Of a DNA stretch of 64,000 nucleotides, positions 8,120-15,998 are shown one piece after another. The notes beneath the pieces were generated by a model. It worked only from the letters and a program-made list of their open reading frames with translations, ran no database searches and was not told where the DNA came from. Source of the stretch: Actinomycetota bacterium (GTDB lineage Bacteria > Actinomycetota > Acidimicrobiia > Acidimicrobiales > Aldehydirespiratoraceae); contig JAPOHW010000007.1 in assembly GCA_029979265.1 (NCBI GenBank), forward strand, positions 57,211 through 121,210. Direction: 5' to 3'. How positions within the stretch are numbered: position 1 is the first letter of the stretch; every line of letters starts with the position of its first letter. The translations under genes were made by a program, and so were the position numbers.

Positions 8120-8953
8120 ATGAATGACTCGCTCCCCCACGTCCTCATCGCCGGCGCCGGAGACGTCGGGCTCACCGTCGCCACGGCGCTGGTCGGGGCT
8201 GGGCTGCGGGTCTCGACCCTGAACCGTTCGGGCCGCCAAACCGACGGGGCCACGCCGATCGTCGGTGACCTGTCGAACCCAGCGACCCTCGGATCCGTCC
8301 CCGCCGCCGATGTCGTGATCTTCACCACTGCACCCCCGACCCGCGATGACATCGGCTACCGGATTGCCTACCTCGATGGCCCACAGGCCCTGCTCGACGC
8401 ACTGCCGCGCGACCCGGGGCGCGCCGTACTCACCTCGACCACCGGTGTGTACGGCGCCGACGACGGTCGCTGGATCACCGCAGCCGATGACGCTGCACCG
8501 ACCCGTTCGACGGCCGCTCTCGTCGTCGAAGGCGAAGGCAGGCTCGCAGCTCGAGTGCCGACCACCATCATTCGGTCGGCGGGCATCTATGGACCGGGCC
8601 GCCATCGCCTCATCGACCAGGTCCGCCATGGTGCCGTCGGCGTCACGCCGGGAACTCCCGCTCGGTGGACCAACCGCATTCATCGTGACGACCTTGCAGC
8701 TGCACTTGCACTGTGTGCTGTGCATCCGAGCCCTCCGGCGCTCGCCATCGCCGTCGACGGCGCCCCCACACCTCGCGACACCGTGTTGTGTTGGCTGGCC
8801 GACCAACTGGGCGTGGAACTGGGACCCGACCCTGATCCGCCCCGCCATCCCATGGGGAAGCGTTGTCGTAACAGCGAACTCCGCGACCTCGGCTGGGAGC
8901 CTGCCTACCCGAGTTACCGAGAGGGATACACCAGCGTGCTCGCTAGCCTGTGA
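8120..8953 (+). CDS. NAD(P)-dependent epimerase/dehydratase family protein
   Basis: An extended short-chain dehydrogenase of 277 aa. It has a Rossmann GAGDVG motif at residues 9-14 and a shortened fold. STTGVYGADDGRW is the catalytic Ser/Tyr region (Y at the YxxxK position but without a clear Lys). IRSAGIYGPGRH and NRIHRDDLAAAL are typical of YeeZ/SDR-a11-like epimerase-fold proteins. The substrate is unknown. The start is ATG at 8120. The bL37 gene follows 3 bases after its stop. Confidence 0.8.
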   Translation: MNDSLPHVLIAGAGDVGLTVATALVGAGLRVSTLNRSGRQTDGATPIVGDLSNPATLGSVPAADVVIFTTAPPTRDDIGYRIAYLDGPQALLDALPRDPGRAVLTSTTGVYGADDGRWITAADDAAPTRSTAALVVEGEGRLAARVPTTIIRSAGIYGPGRHRLIDQVRHGAVGVTPGTPARWTNRIHRDDLAAALALCAVHPSPPALAIAVDGAPTPRDTVLCWLADQLGVELGPDPDPPRHPMGKRCRNSELRDLGWEPAYPSYREGYTSVLASL

Positions 8954-8956
8954 GCC

Positions 8957-9046
8957 ATGTCGAAGCGCACCCAGAAGAAGAAGGCCAAGGTTCGCCGCAG
9001 CAAGGCCAACCACGGTCGCAAGCCCAATATGGGCCGCAACAGCTGA
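8957..9046 (+). CDS. 50S ribosomal protein bL37 (mini protein)
   Basis: A 29-residue, strongly basic ORF: starts MSKRTQKKK and continues RRSKANHGRKPN. bL37 was described as a tiny actinobacterial large-subunit protein in mycobacterial ribosome structures. From memory its C-terminal half reads ...KANHGKRPN, which this ORF matches closely. The gene has a clear ATG, begins 3 bases after the epimerase stop and is followed by a strong hairpin terminator at 9089-9114. It is a little longer than the mycobacterial version (about 24 aa) because of a GRNS tail. Confidence 0.75.
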   Translation: MSKRTQKKKAKVRRSKANHGRKPNMGRNS

Positions 9047-9088
9047 TCCTCTCCCGGGGCTCTCTGCGCCCGTCCATCATTGCTGACG

Positions 9089-9114
9089 ACGCCGCTGCGT
9101 GAACGTGGCGGCGT
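9089..9114 (+). terminator. Hairpin terminator after bL37
   Basis: An 11-bp stem (two G-U wobbles) closed by a TGAA loop, ACGCCGCTGCG-TGAA-CGTGGCGGCGT, with two further T residues after it. It lies between the + strand epimerase/bL37 unit and the convergent amidohydrolase gene, so it may stop transcription from both sides. Confidence 0.65.
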
Positions 9115-9144
9115 TTGCGCGTCACACCGGGCGCCTCGTGTTGA

Positions 9145-10857
9145 TCAGACCCGCACAACGCCGTGGTCGGTTGCCTTGAGTGTTCGACCCGGGCGCGCAT
9201 CGGTGATCTCGTCGTGGTCGACCACGATGACCCCGGCCTTCACGGTGGCCAGATAGCCCTGGGCCTCCTGAACGAGCCGACGACCACCGGCTGGGAGATC
9301 GTGAATCATGTGTGGCTTGCGCAACATGAGCCGTTCGTGATCGATCACGTTGACATCGGCGAGCATGCCGGGCGCAAGCACCCCACGGTCGTGCAGTCCG
9401 TAGACGCGCGCCGTGGCCTGGGTCTGCTTGTGCACCACCAACTCGATCGGCAGCTTCGGACCCCGTGAACGGTCGCGAGCCCAGTGGGTGAGCAAATAGG
9501 TGGGCATGGACGCGTCACAGATCAAGCCGCAGTGGGCGCCACCGTCACTCAACCCGAAGATCGAGGCCGGGTGTTCGATCATCGCCCGGATCGCTTCATG
9601 GTCCTGGTCGACATAACTCCCCAGCGGCATGAAGATCATCGCCGTGCCCTCTTCGGCGAGCATCCAGTCGTAGACGACCTCGTGGGGGGTTCGGCCCTCA
9701 CGCTCGGCGACCGCGGCGGCCGATGCCGACGGAGGCGGCTCGTAGTCCGTCGGCTCACCCAGCGGAAACATCTGCTGAAACGAGGTCGCCATGAAGCGAA
9801 CGAACGGATTCTTGCTGGCTGGCTCCTCGGCAAGGAGCTGCGAACGGAACCCGGCGTCGCGCATCCGGGCCACGATCTCGGCATGCGACTCGTGGGCGAT
9901 GGCCCGGAACGACGGATGCGCACGGAACGGATGCATGCTCGATTGGAGGCTGTAGAGCATGCCGGTAGGGCGGGCCGGGACCTGCGGGGCGATGGCGTGC
10001 CCGGCCTCGTTCGACGCCTGGTTGCGTTCGAGACAGGCCCGAAATCCGTCAGGTTCACGGGGCTCTTGCGCCATGGTGTAGGTGACAGGCACACCGACGT
10101 TGCCGAGATGGTCGAGCCACCGCCACTCGTCTTGTTGAAAGGTGTTGTCGCTCACGAACTGGAACAGACCACGACCCACGACGGCAAGTTCGTCGGCGAT
10201 TGCCATGAGCTCTTCGTCGAGAGCGAACGTTCCCGGTTCGAAGCCGTGCGAACTGGCATGCAACACCGTACGACTCGTCGAAACTCCGAGCGCTCCGTCA
10301 CGAACGCCGTTGGCCATCACGGCGGCAATCTGGGCGATCTCGGCGCCGGAGATGTCGTAGTCGTGGCAGCGGTCACCGAGCACGTAGGCGCGAACTGCAG
10401 CATGCGGGACCGTCGTCCCGAGATCGAGTGTTCGAGGACGTGAGGCCAACGCATCGATGTACTCGCCGAACGATTCCCAGCACCAGTCGATGCCCTCGTG
10501 CAACGCAGTGCCGGGGATGTCCTCGATCGCTTCCATGAGTTCGATCAGGAATGCTTCGCCGCCGGGGCGGACGGGCGCGAACCCGACCCCGCAGTTGCCC
10601 ATCACCGCCGTCGTGACACCGTGATCGATCGAGGGGCGCATCACCGAGTCCCAGGTCGCCTGACCGTCGTAGTGGGTGTGGACGTCGACCCAGCCAGGTG
10701 CCACCACCGCCCCGTCGGCATCGATCTCGCGTCGCCCCCGTCCGTCGACCGTTCCGACCTCGACGATGTGCTCGCCGTCGATCGCCACATCGGCGGTGAC
10801 CGGAGCTGCGCCGGTGCCATCGACGATGGTTCCGCCGCGGATCACGAGGTCATGCAT
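9145..10857 (-). CDS. N-acyl-D-amino-acid deacylase / D-aminoacylase-like amidohydrolase
   Basis: A zinc amidohydrolase of the COG3653 group that hydrolyses N-acyl-D-amino acids or related amides. The 570-aa protein begins with the composite beta-sandwich strand MHDLVIRGGTIVDGTG, then VDVHTHYDGQ (metal-binding HxH), MGNCGVG, and near the end LSDGGAHCG with the catalytic Asp region and a second beta-sandwich GMLADVNVID. Many actinobacteria carry several paralogues, so the true substrate is uncertain. The ATG at 10857 is preferred over an open upstream frame that lacks homology. It is divergent from the DCC-family gene. Confidence 0.88.
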   Translation of the reverse strand: MHDLVIRGGTIVDGTGAAPVTADVAIDGEHIVEVGTVDGRGRREIDADGAVVAPGWVDVHTHYDGQATWDSVMRPSIDHGVTTAVMGNCGVGFAPVRPGGEAFLIELMEAIEDIPGTALHEGIDWCWESFGEYIDALASRPRTLDLGTTVPHAAVRAYVLGDRCHDYDISGAEIAQIAAVMANGVRDGALGVSTSRTVLHASSHGFEPGTFALDEELMAIADELAVVGRGLFQFVSDNTFQQDEWRWLDHLGNVGVPVTYTMAQEPREPDGFRACLERNQASNEAGHAIAPQVPARPTGMLYSLQSSMHPFRAHPSFRAIAHESHAEIVARMRDAGFRSQLLAEEPASKNPFVRFMATSFQQMFPLGEPTDYEPPPSASAAAVAEREGRTPHEVVYDWMLAEEGTAMIFMPLGSYVDQDHEAIRAMIEHPASIFGLSDGGAHCGLICDASMPTYLLTHWARDRSRGPKLPIELVVHKQTQATARVYGLHDRGVLAPGMLADVNVIDHERLMLRKPHMIHDLPAGGRRLVQEAQGYLATVKAGVIVVDHDEITDARPGRTLKATDHGVVRV

Positions 10858-10900
10858 GAGTCCAGTGTCGCAAACTTCGCCACCCGTGGGACAATGGGGT

Positions 10901-11293
10901 GTGCTTTTGATCTTCGACGGCGACTGCGGATTCTGCACCTCCTCGGCCGAGTGGATCGGGCGCCGACTGCCCGACGAGGTGCGTGTCGCGCCGTGGCAGA
11001 TCCTCGATCTCGCCGAGATCGGCCTCACCGAGCATGACGTCCGGACCGCGGCGTATTGGGTCGATCCCAGCGGCAAGGCCCACCGTGGCCATCGTGGCGT
11101 CGGCCGGGCACTGATCGCCGCCGGTGGCCCATGGCGCATCATGGGGTGGTTGATCGTCACGCCACCGATCAGTTGGATCGCCAAACCGGTGTACGCCGTC
11201 ATCGCCCGCTACCGCCACCTGATGCCCGGCGCGAGCGACGCATGTCGCGTCGACCTCGGAACGACGTCGACTCGTCCCGGCAGGTCGGCGTGA
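10901..11293 (+). CDS. Thiol-disulfide oxidoreductase DCC family (DUF393)
   Basis: A 130-aa protein beginning V-L-L-I-F-DGDCGFC, the DCC signature where a C-x-x-C pair sits directly after the first beta strand, as in thioredoxin-fold proteins. The downstream pattern (W near residue 30, GHRGVGRAL, then a hydrophobic helix and a YxxIARYRHLMPG tail) is that of the family. Proposed roles are redox-related, with no defined substrate. The GTG start at 10901 puts the signature at the N-terminus. The acyl-CoA synthetase genes follow 13 bases downstream. Confidence 0.85.
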   Translation: MLLIFDGDCGFCTSSAEWIGRRLPDEVRVAPWQILDLAEIGLTEHDVRTAAYWVDPSGKAHRGHRGVGRALIAAGGPWRIMGWLIVTPPISWIAKPVYAVIARYRHLMPGASDACRVDLGTTSTRPGRSA

Positions 11294-11306
11294 TACAACC
11301 CACGGC

Positions 11307-11969
11307 GTGAGCATCACCCTTTCCGAAGCCGAGTCACGCCGTCTGATGGCCGAGTACGGCGTTCCGGTGTCGCCCTTCGTGACCGGTGCCTCCTCTGACG
11401 ACGTGCTGGCCGCCGTCGAGGCCGACGAGGGCGTCACCTATCCGGTCGTCGCCAAACTCTGTGGTCGGGCGATCGCCCACAAGACCGAACGGGGTCTCGT
11501 CCGGCTGGGTGTCGCCGATGCCGATGCCCTGCGGGCGGCGTGCGACGAACTGCTCGGGAAGGCCGTGCCCGAGGACGGCTCGGTCGAGGTGCTCGTGTCG
11601 TCGATGGTGGACGGCAACCGGGAACTCATCGCCGGGCTCAACGACGATCCGCAGTTCGGCATGACCGTGATGGTCGGTGTGGGTGGGATTCTGGCCGAGG
11701 CGATTCGTGACGTGAGCTTTCGGCTGGTGCCGATCGGCGAGGTCGACGCCGCCGAGATGCTCGACGACCTCAGCACGCAACGTCTGTTCGACGAGTTCCG
11801 CGGTGAACCGGAAGCCGATCGCAGTGCGATCGTCGATGCGCTCGTTGCGCTCAGCCGTCTCGGGGCGGCAGAAACCGGTCTTCGTTCGGCCGACCTCAAC
11901 CCACTCATTCTCGTCGACGGCAAGCCAGTGGCCGTCGACGCCCTCGTGGAGATCGATTCCGATGCCTGA
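11307..11969 (+). CDS. ADP-forming acyl-CoA synthetase, ATP-grasp (beta) subunit
   Basis: The ATP-grasp_5 half of an NDP-forming acyl-CoA synthetase (acetate-CoA ligase type), which makes acyl-CoA or, in reverse, ATP from acyl-CoA. Visible are the leading helix SEAESRRLMAEYGVPV, PVVAKLCGRAIAHKTERGLV (nucleotide-binding), VMVGVGGILAE and the closing ADLNPLILV strand. Its 220 aa match stand-alone beta subunits. It starts with GTG and overlaps the alpha-subunit gene by 8 bases, which supports a heteromeric enzyme. Confidence 0.88.
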   Translation: MSITLSEAESRRLMAEYGVPVSPFVTGASSDDVLAAVEADEGVTYPVVAKLCGRAIAHKTERGLVRLGVADADALRAACDELLGKAVPEDGSVEVLVSSMVDGNRELIAGLNDDPQFGMTVMVGVGGILAEAIRDVSFRLVPIGEVDAAEMLDDLSTQRLFDEFRGEPEADRSAIVDALVALSRLGAAETGLRSADLNPLILVDGKPVAVDALVEIDSDA

Positions 11970-13425
11970 TCTTTCCTCCCTCTTCGATCCGAAAGGGATC
12001 ATCATCACCGGCGTGTCGAACCATCCCGGCAAGTTCGGCTTCGTCACGCTCCACAACCTCCTCAGCAGCGGCTATGAGGGCCGAGTGTTCCCCGTCTCGC
12101 GCGAACCGGGTGCCGTTCTGGGGCTCGATGTCCTCGGCTCGATCGACGATGTGCCCGACGGCGCCGCTGACATGGTCTTCATCTGCACGCCGCCGGCGAT
12201 CAACGAAGAGCTGCTTCGGCAGGCCGCCGCAAAGGGGGTGACCGCCGCGTTCTGCGCAGCGGGTGGCTACCGAGAAGCCGGCCCGGAGGGTGCCGAAGCC
12301 GAAGCACGCCTCATCGACCTGTGCCGCGAACTCGGGATCGCCCTGGCCGGTCCCAACGGACAGGGCGTCGTGTCGACGCCGGCCAAGATGTGTGCGCAGA
12401 TCGTGGCGCCCTACGCGCCGAAGGGCAAGATCGCCATTGCGAGCCAATCCGGCAACTTCGTCTCGTCGTTTCTCAACCTTGCTAACCACACCGGCGTCGG
12501 TGTCTCACGTGCCGTTGCGGCCGGCAATGCTTCGGTGCTCGGAATCGCCGACTATCTCGAGTACTTCACCGACGACCCGGAGACCGCAGTGTCTCTCGTC
12601 TACATCGAGTCCGTCGAGGACGGGCGTGAGATGTTCGACCGCATGTTGCCCCTGTCGGGCCAAAAGCCGATCGTGGTGGTGAAAGGCGGAGCATCGGCTG
12701 CCGGTGCACGGGCAGCGGCCTCTCACACCGGGGCCCTGGCCTCCGACGACGCCGTGTTCGACGGCATGTGCCGTCAGGCCGGCCTGATCCGGGCGAAGGA
12801 CGTCGAGGAGGCGTTCGAAGCCGCCGCCACGTTTGCGTCCCAACCCCTGCCGAGCGGAGATCGTGTCGTCGTGGTGACCACGGTTGGTGGCTGGGGCGTC
12901 GCTGCAGTCGACGCGATGGCCGACACCCGACTCGACCCCATGCCACTTCCCGACGATCTCCTGGCGGCGATCGACGCGAAGCTCCCGCCCCGGTGGAGCA
13001 AGAACAACCCGATCGACATGGCAGGAGGTGAGACCCGTGACACGGTTCCCGAGATCCTGCAGCTCGTCGCCGAGCATCCCGACGTCGACGGTGTCGTTCT
13101 GCTCGGTACCGGGATCCAGTCCAACACCGCCGCGATGATGCGACGGGGCCCGTTCTTTCCCGAGCACGGCCTCGAGCGCATCGTGGGATTCCACGAACGC
13201 CAAGACACCCGTTACGCCGAAGCAGCCACCGAGATCAGTGCGGCCACCGGCACGCCGATCATGGTGGCAACCGAGCTCGCCACCACCGACCCGTCGAATC
13301 CAGCGCCGGCAAGCCGACGAGCGGCTGGCCAGCTGTGTCATGCGTCGGCCGGTCGGGCCGTCCGGTCGCTTCACCACCTGGCCGGCTACGCAGCGTGGCG
13401 TTCTGCCCGCGGACTCGAGGTCTGA
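11962..13425 (+). CDS. ADP-forming acyl-CoA synthetase, CoA-binding (alpha) subunit
   Basis: Partner of the preceding ATP-grasp protein. The 487-aa protein contains an N-terminal CoA_binding_2 domain (FDPKGIIITGVSNHPGKFG, VFICTPPA), then two succinyl-CoA-synthetase-like flavodoxin domains with GPNGQGV, ASQSGNF and the AAASHTGALASDD segment, where the His is the phosphorylated residue in this family, then a C-terminal ligase domain with NNPIDMAGG. Likely substrates are short-chain or aromatic acids, which cannot be read from sequence. Co-translated with the beta subunit. Confidence 0.88.
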   Translation: MPDLSSLFDPKGIIITGVSNHPGKFGFVTLHNLLSSGYEGRVFPVSREPGAVLGLDVLGSIDDVPDGAADMVFICTPPAINEELLRQAAAKGVTAAFCAAGGYREAGPEGAEAEARLIDLCRELGIALAGPNGQGVVSTPAKMCAQIVAPYAPKGKIAIASQSGNFVSSFLNLANHTGVGVSRAVAAGNASVLGIADYLEYFTDDPETAVSLVYIESVEDGREMFDRMLPLSGQKPIVVVKGGASAAGARAAASHTGALASDDAVFDGMCRQAGLIRAKDVEEAFEAAATFASQPLPSGDRVVVVTTVGGWGVAAVDAMADTRLDPMPLPDDLLAAIDAKLPPRWSKNNPIDMAGGETRDTVPEILQLVAEHPDVDGVVLLGTGIQSNTAAMMRRGPFFPEHGLERIVGFHERQDTRYAEAATEISAATGTPIMVATELATTDPSNPAPASRRAAGQLCHASAGRAVRSLHHLAGYAAWRSARGLEV

Positions 13426-13428
13426 GCC

Positions 13429-13554
13429 ATGGCAACCACGCCGGCACCCCCGTACCTGGCCACGATCTTCACCAACCGCCAGGTGCCGGGTCACCACAAC
13501 GAGTGCGAGCACGCTGCCATCGAACGAGCTCTCAACTTCGTTCATCGGCCGTGA
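13429..13554 (+). CDS. 41-residue ORF coupled to the queuosine salvage gene
   Basis: A small ORF starting at ATG 13429, three bases after the acyl-CoA synthetase stop, and ending in a TGA that overlaps the GTG of the next gene (GTGA). It contains PPYLATIFTNRQVPG and a His/Glu-rich tail. The opening faintly resembles the first strand of antibiotic-biosynthesis-monooxygenase-like domains, which would make it a remnant. The tight coupling on both sides suggests it is at least translated. No firm family assignment. Confidence 0.4.
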   Translation: MATTPAPPYLATIFTNRQVPGHHNECEHAAIERALNFVHRP

Positions 13555-14513
13555 CCCTCACGCTTTTCGACCACGTCCGGTCGTCGTGCGAGGCAGTTGC
13601 CGCTGCTGCAACCCACGTCCGGATCGACGAGTCGGCAATCGCATCGTTCGCTGCCCGACTCGACCTCGATCTTCCCCCCGACGATCCAGGCCAGCAGCCG
13701 ATCGGTGACACCGAGTCGACGGCGGCGTTCGTGTTGACGCTCGATGCCATCAACTTCGGGTCGGGCTACTTCCCCCACCTGCGAAAACGACCGGGGCATT
13801 CCGGCTATCACACGGTGGCCGCATCGCTTCGGGATTGGGTCGACGAATGCGGGACGATCACCACCGATGCCTTGCGGTTGCGCACCGTCGCCGAGTGGGC
13901 GGACGTGTTCGACCAGCGGCTGGACGGATCCCCTGCTCAGGAACTGATGGAGCTGTTCACCACTGCGCTCGTCGACCTGGCCGACTTTGTCGATGAGCGG
14001 GCCGGGGGAAGCTTCGTCGGTGTCGTCGAGCAGGCCGACGGCTCCGCCGCAGCATTGGCCGAATCGCTGACGGCCATGCCGTTCTATCGCGACGTTCACG
14101 AGCACCCGATCGTCGGTTCTGTCTCGCTCTACAAGCGTGCCCAGATCACCGTCCAGGATCTCGCAGTCACCTTCGGCGCATCCGAGTTGGGTCGTTTCGC
14201 CGACCTCGATCAGCTGACCATGTTCGCCGACAACCTCGTACCTCACGTGCTTCGGCTGAACGGCGTGCTGGTCTTCAGTGACGAACTGGTCGGCCGGATC
14301 GACGCAGCCGAGAACATTGCGATCGGTTCTCCCGAGGAGCTCGAGATACGGGCCTGCGGCGTCCACGCCGTCGAACTGCTCGCCGCCGAGGTACGCGCAA
14401 CCCGTCGCCCCGACCTGATGACCGGCAGTCTCGACAATCTGCTCTGGAACCTCGGATCCGCACCCGCCTACAAGGCGATTCCCCGACACCGATCCCGGTG
14501 TGTTTTCTACTGA
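13551..14513 (+). CDS. Queuosine-5'-phosphate N-glycosylase (Qng1/DUF2419)
   Basis: Hydrolyses queuosine 5'-phosphate to release queuine, the base later inserted into tRNA anticodons by a queuine-type TGT. The 320-aa protein has the family's ordered motifs: VLTLDAINFGSGYFP (about residues 62-76), a central helical part, the FADNLVPH segment holding the conserved Asp (about residue 225), a run of helices with EIRACGVHAVE, and the terminal DNLLWNLG. Eukaryotic relatives are C9orf64; bacterial relatives are sporadic. The GTG start at 13551 is preferred over a low-complexity upstream extension. It sits 149 bases upstream of a nucleoside-type ABC transporter operon. Confidence 0.88.
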   Translation: MTLTLFDHVRSSCEAVAAAATHVRIDESAIASFAARLDLDLPPDDPGQQPIGDTESTAAFVLTLDAINFGSGYFPHLRKRPGHSGYHTVAASLRDWVDECGTITTDALRLRTVAEWADVFDQRLDGSPAQELMELFTTALVDLADFVDERAGGSFVGVVEQADGSAAALAESLTAMPFYRDVHEHPIVGSVSLYKRAQITVQDLAVTFGASELGRFADLDQLTMFADNLVPHVLRLNGVLVFSDELVGRIDAAENIAIGSPEELEIRACGVHAVELLAAEVRATRRPDLMTGSLDNLLWNLGSAPAYKAIPRHRSRCVFY

Positions 14514-14594
14514 TCGGCAACCCGTTCGGCCTACGAGTTTTCCCCAGGCAGACCATTGCGCGAACGATCTGTGCCGCGAGTACCGTACGAGAAC

Positions 14595-14617
14595 TCCGAC
14601 ACGACTGTCGCGTCGGA
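14595..14617. promoter_or_regulatory. Imperfect 23-bp inverted repeat upstream of the BMP transporter
   Basis: The arms TCCGAC-a-CGAC and GTCG-c-GTCGGA mirror one another around a single central base, with only one mismatched pair. It ends 45 bases before the start of the binding-protein gene, within the only long non-coding gap of this region. The symmetry with an odd centre suits a protein-binding operator better than an RNA hairpin. A TATGTA hexamer starts a few bases downstream (14621), a weak candidate -10 box. Confidence 0.5.
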
Positions 14618-14662
14618 TCGTTATGTAGTGCCGCCCGCGGGCGGTCTGGAGGGAAATCCACC

Positions 14663-15832
14663 ATGCGCAAGCGTTTGCTGCTTCTGCTGGCTGTGCTCCT
14701 GTCGTTCTCACTGGTCGCTGCAGCGTGCGGTGACGACGACAGCGCAGACACCGGCTCCGACGACGCCGGTGGCGATGACATGGCCGACGACGGCGATGAC
14801 ATGGCCGACGACGGCGATGACATGGCCGACGTCTCGTCGGACACCACGGTCGGCCTTGTCTACGACATCGGTGGCCGAGGCGACCTGTCGTTCAACGATT
14901 CAGCCGCCGAAGGCCTTGAGCGCGCCAAGAGCGAACTCGGTATCGCGTTCGCCGAGGCTTCGCCCAACGACGACGGTTCGAACCGCGCTGAGCTGCTTCA
15001 GCTTGCCGCCGACGCGAACCCGATCGTGATCGGCGTCGGCTTCCTCTTCGAGGGTGATGCAGCTGCCGTCGCTGCAGAGAACCCCGACACCAACTTCGCA
15101 GTCATCGACTCGTCGATGCTCGACTTCAGCCAGGACCCGCCCGCCCCGTACGGTCCGAACGTTGCCGGCCTCGTCTTCGCCGAAGAACAGGGTTCCTACC
15201 TCGTCGGCGTTGCTGCGGCGCTCAAGACCCAGACCGGCAAGGTCGGCTTCATCGGTGGCGTCTGCTGCTTCGGGCTGATCGAGAAGTTTGAGGCCGGCTT
15301 CCGGGCCGGTGTCGCGTCGGTCGACCCGTCGATCGAGGTCGTCGCCGAGTACATCACCGATGCGCCGGACTTCGACGGCTTCAACCAGCCCGACCGCGCC
15401 CAGGTCATCGCCACCACGATGTATGAAGACGGTGCCGACATCATCTACCATGCCGCCGGCGGTGCCGGTAACGGCATGTTCCAGGCAGCCAAGGAATACT
15501 CCGAGGACAACGGCACCAAGGTCTGGGGTATCGGGGTCGACTCCGATCAGTACAACACGATCGGTGCGGTGGACGCGAGCCTCCAGGAGTACGTCCTCAC
15601 CTCGATGCTCAAGCGTGTGGACGTCGCCGTCTACGAGATCCTCAAGGCGCAGGATGAGGGAACCTTCGCCGCTGGACCGAACCTGTACGACCTCTCCGTC
15701 GATGGTGTCGGCTACTCGAGCACCGGTGGATACGTCGACGACATCGTCGATGAACTCGAAGCTGCCAAGGCTGCGATCATCGCCGGTGACGTCGTGGTCC
15801 CGACGGATCCGACCCAGGTCACCAACGGCTGA
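14663..15832 (+). CDS. BMP-family ABC transporter substrate-binding lipoprotein
   Basis: Extracytoplasmic binding protein of the basic membrane protein (Bmp/PnrA/Med) class, whose known ligands are mostly purine and pyrimidine nucleosides. The 389-aa protein has a lipoprotein signal (MRKRLLLLLAVLL..., lipobox VAAAC), an acidic linker with a 7-residue repeat (GDDMADD) up to about residue 56, then the fold: VGLVYDIGGRGDLSFND, a stretch around GVGFLFE, EEQGSYLVGVAAAL, GFIGG, and IIYHAAGGAGNGMFQAA with the ligand-proximal Gly run and VDSDQYN. A GGAGGG ribosome-binding site precedes the ATG. It is the first gene of a complete ABC operon. Confidence 0.92.
   Translation: MRKRLLLLLAVLLSFSLVAAACGDDDSADTGSDDAGGDDMADDGDDMADDGDDMADVSSDTTVGLVYDIGGRGDLSFNDSAAEGLERAKSELGIAFAEASPNDDGSNRAELLQLAADANPIVIGVGFLFEGDAAAVAAENPDTNFAVIDSSMLDFSQDPPAPYGPNVAGLVFAEEQGSYLVGVAAALKTQTGKVGFIGGVCCFGLIEKFEAGFRAGVASVDPSIEVVAEYITDAPDFDGFNQPDRAQVIATTMYEDGADIIYHAAGGAGNGMFQAAKEYSEDNGTKVWGIGVDSDQYNTIGAVDASLQEYVLTSMLKRVDVAVYEILKAQDEGTFAAGPNLYDLSVDGVGYSSTGGYVDDIVDELEAAKAAIIAGDVVVPTDPTQVTNG
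14771..14833 (+). repeat. Three 21-bp tandem repeats in the lipoprotein linker
   Basis: Two exact 21-bp units and a third matching at 18 of 21 positions (unit begins ggcgatgacatggccgac), encoding GDDMADD repeated. It lies right after the lipobox, where binding lipoproteins often have a flexible acidic tether. Such repeats can change copy number by slippage without breaking the frame. Confidence 0.85.
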
Positions 15833-15998
15833 TAGCAGCCCGGGCGGCCTCACCGCCTGAACTGCTCGTCTGCGTTCGAGCGAGGGCGGACCCACCGGAG
15901 CAAACGGTCTGTTGTGACCGAAAGCCTTCGGATAGGGTCCGGTCTCGCTCGTTTCGCGTCTGGAGATGACACGTGGGGCAGAGAACAGGAGTGACGGA

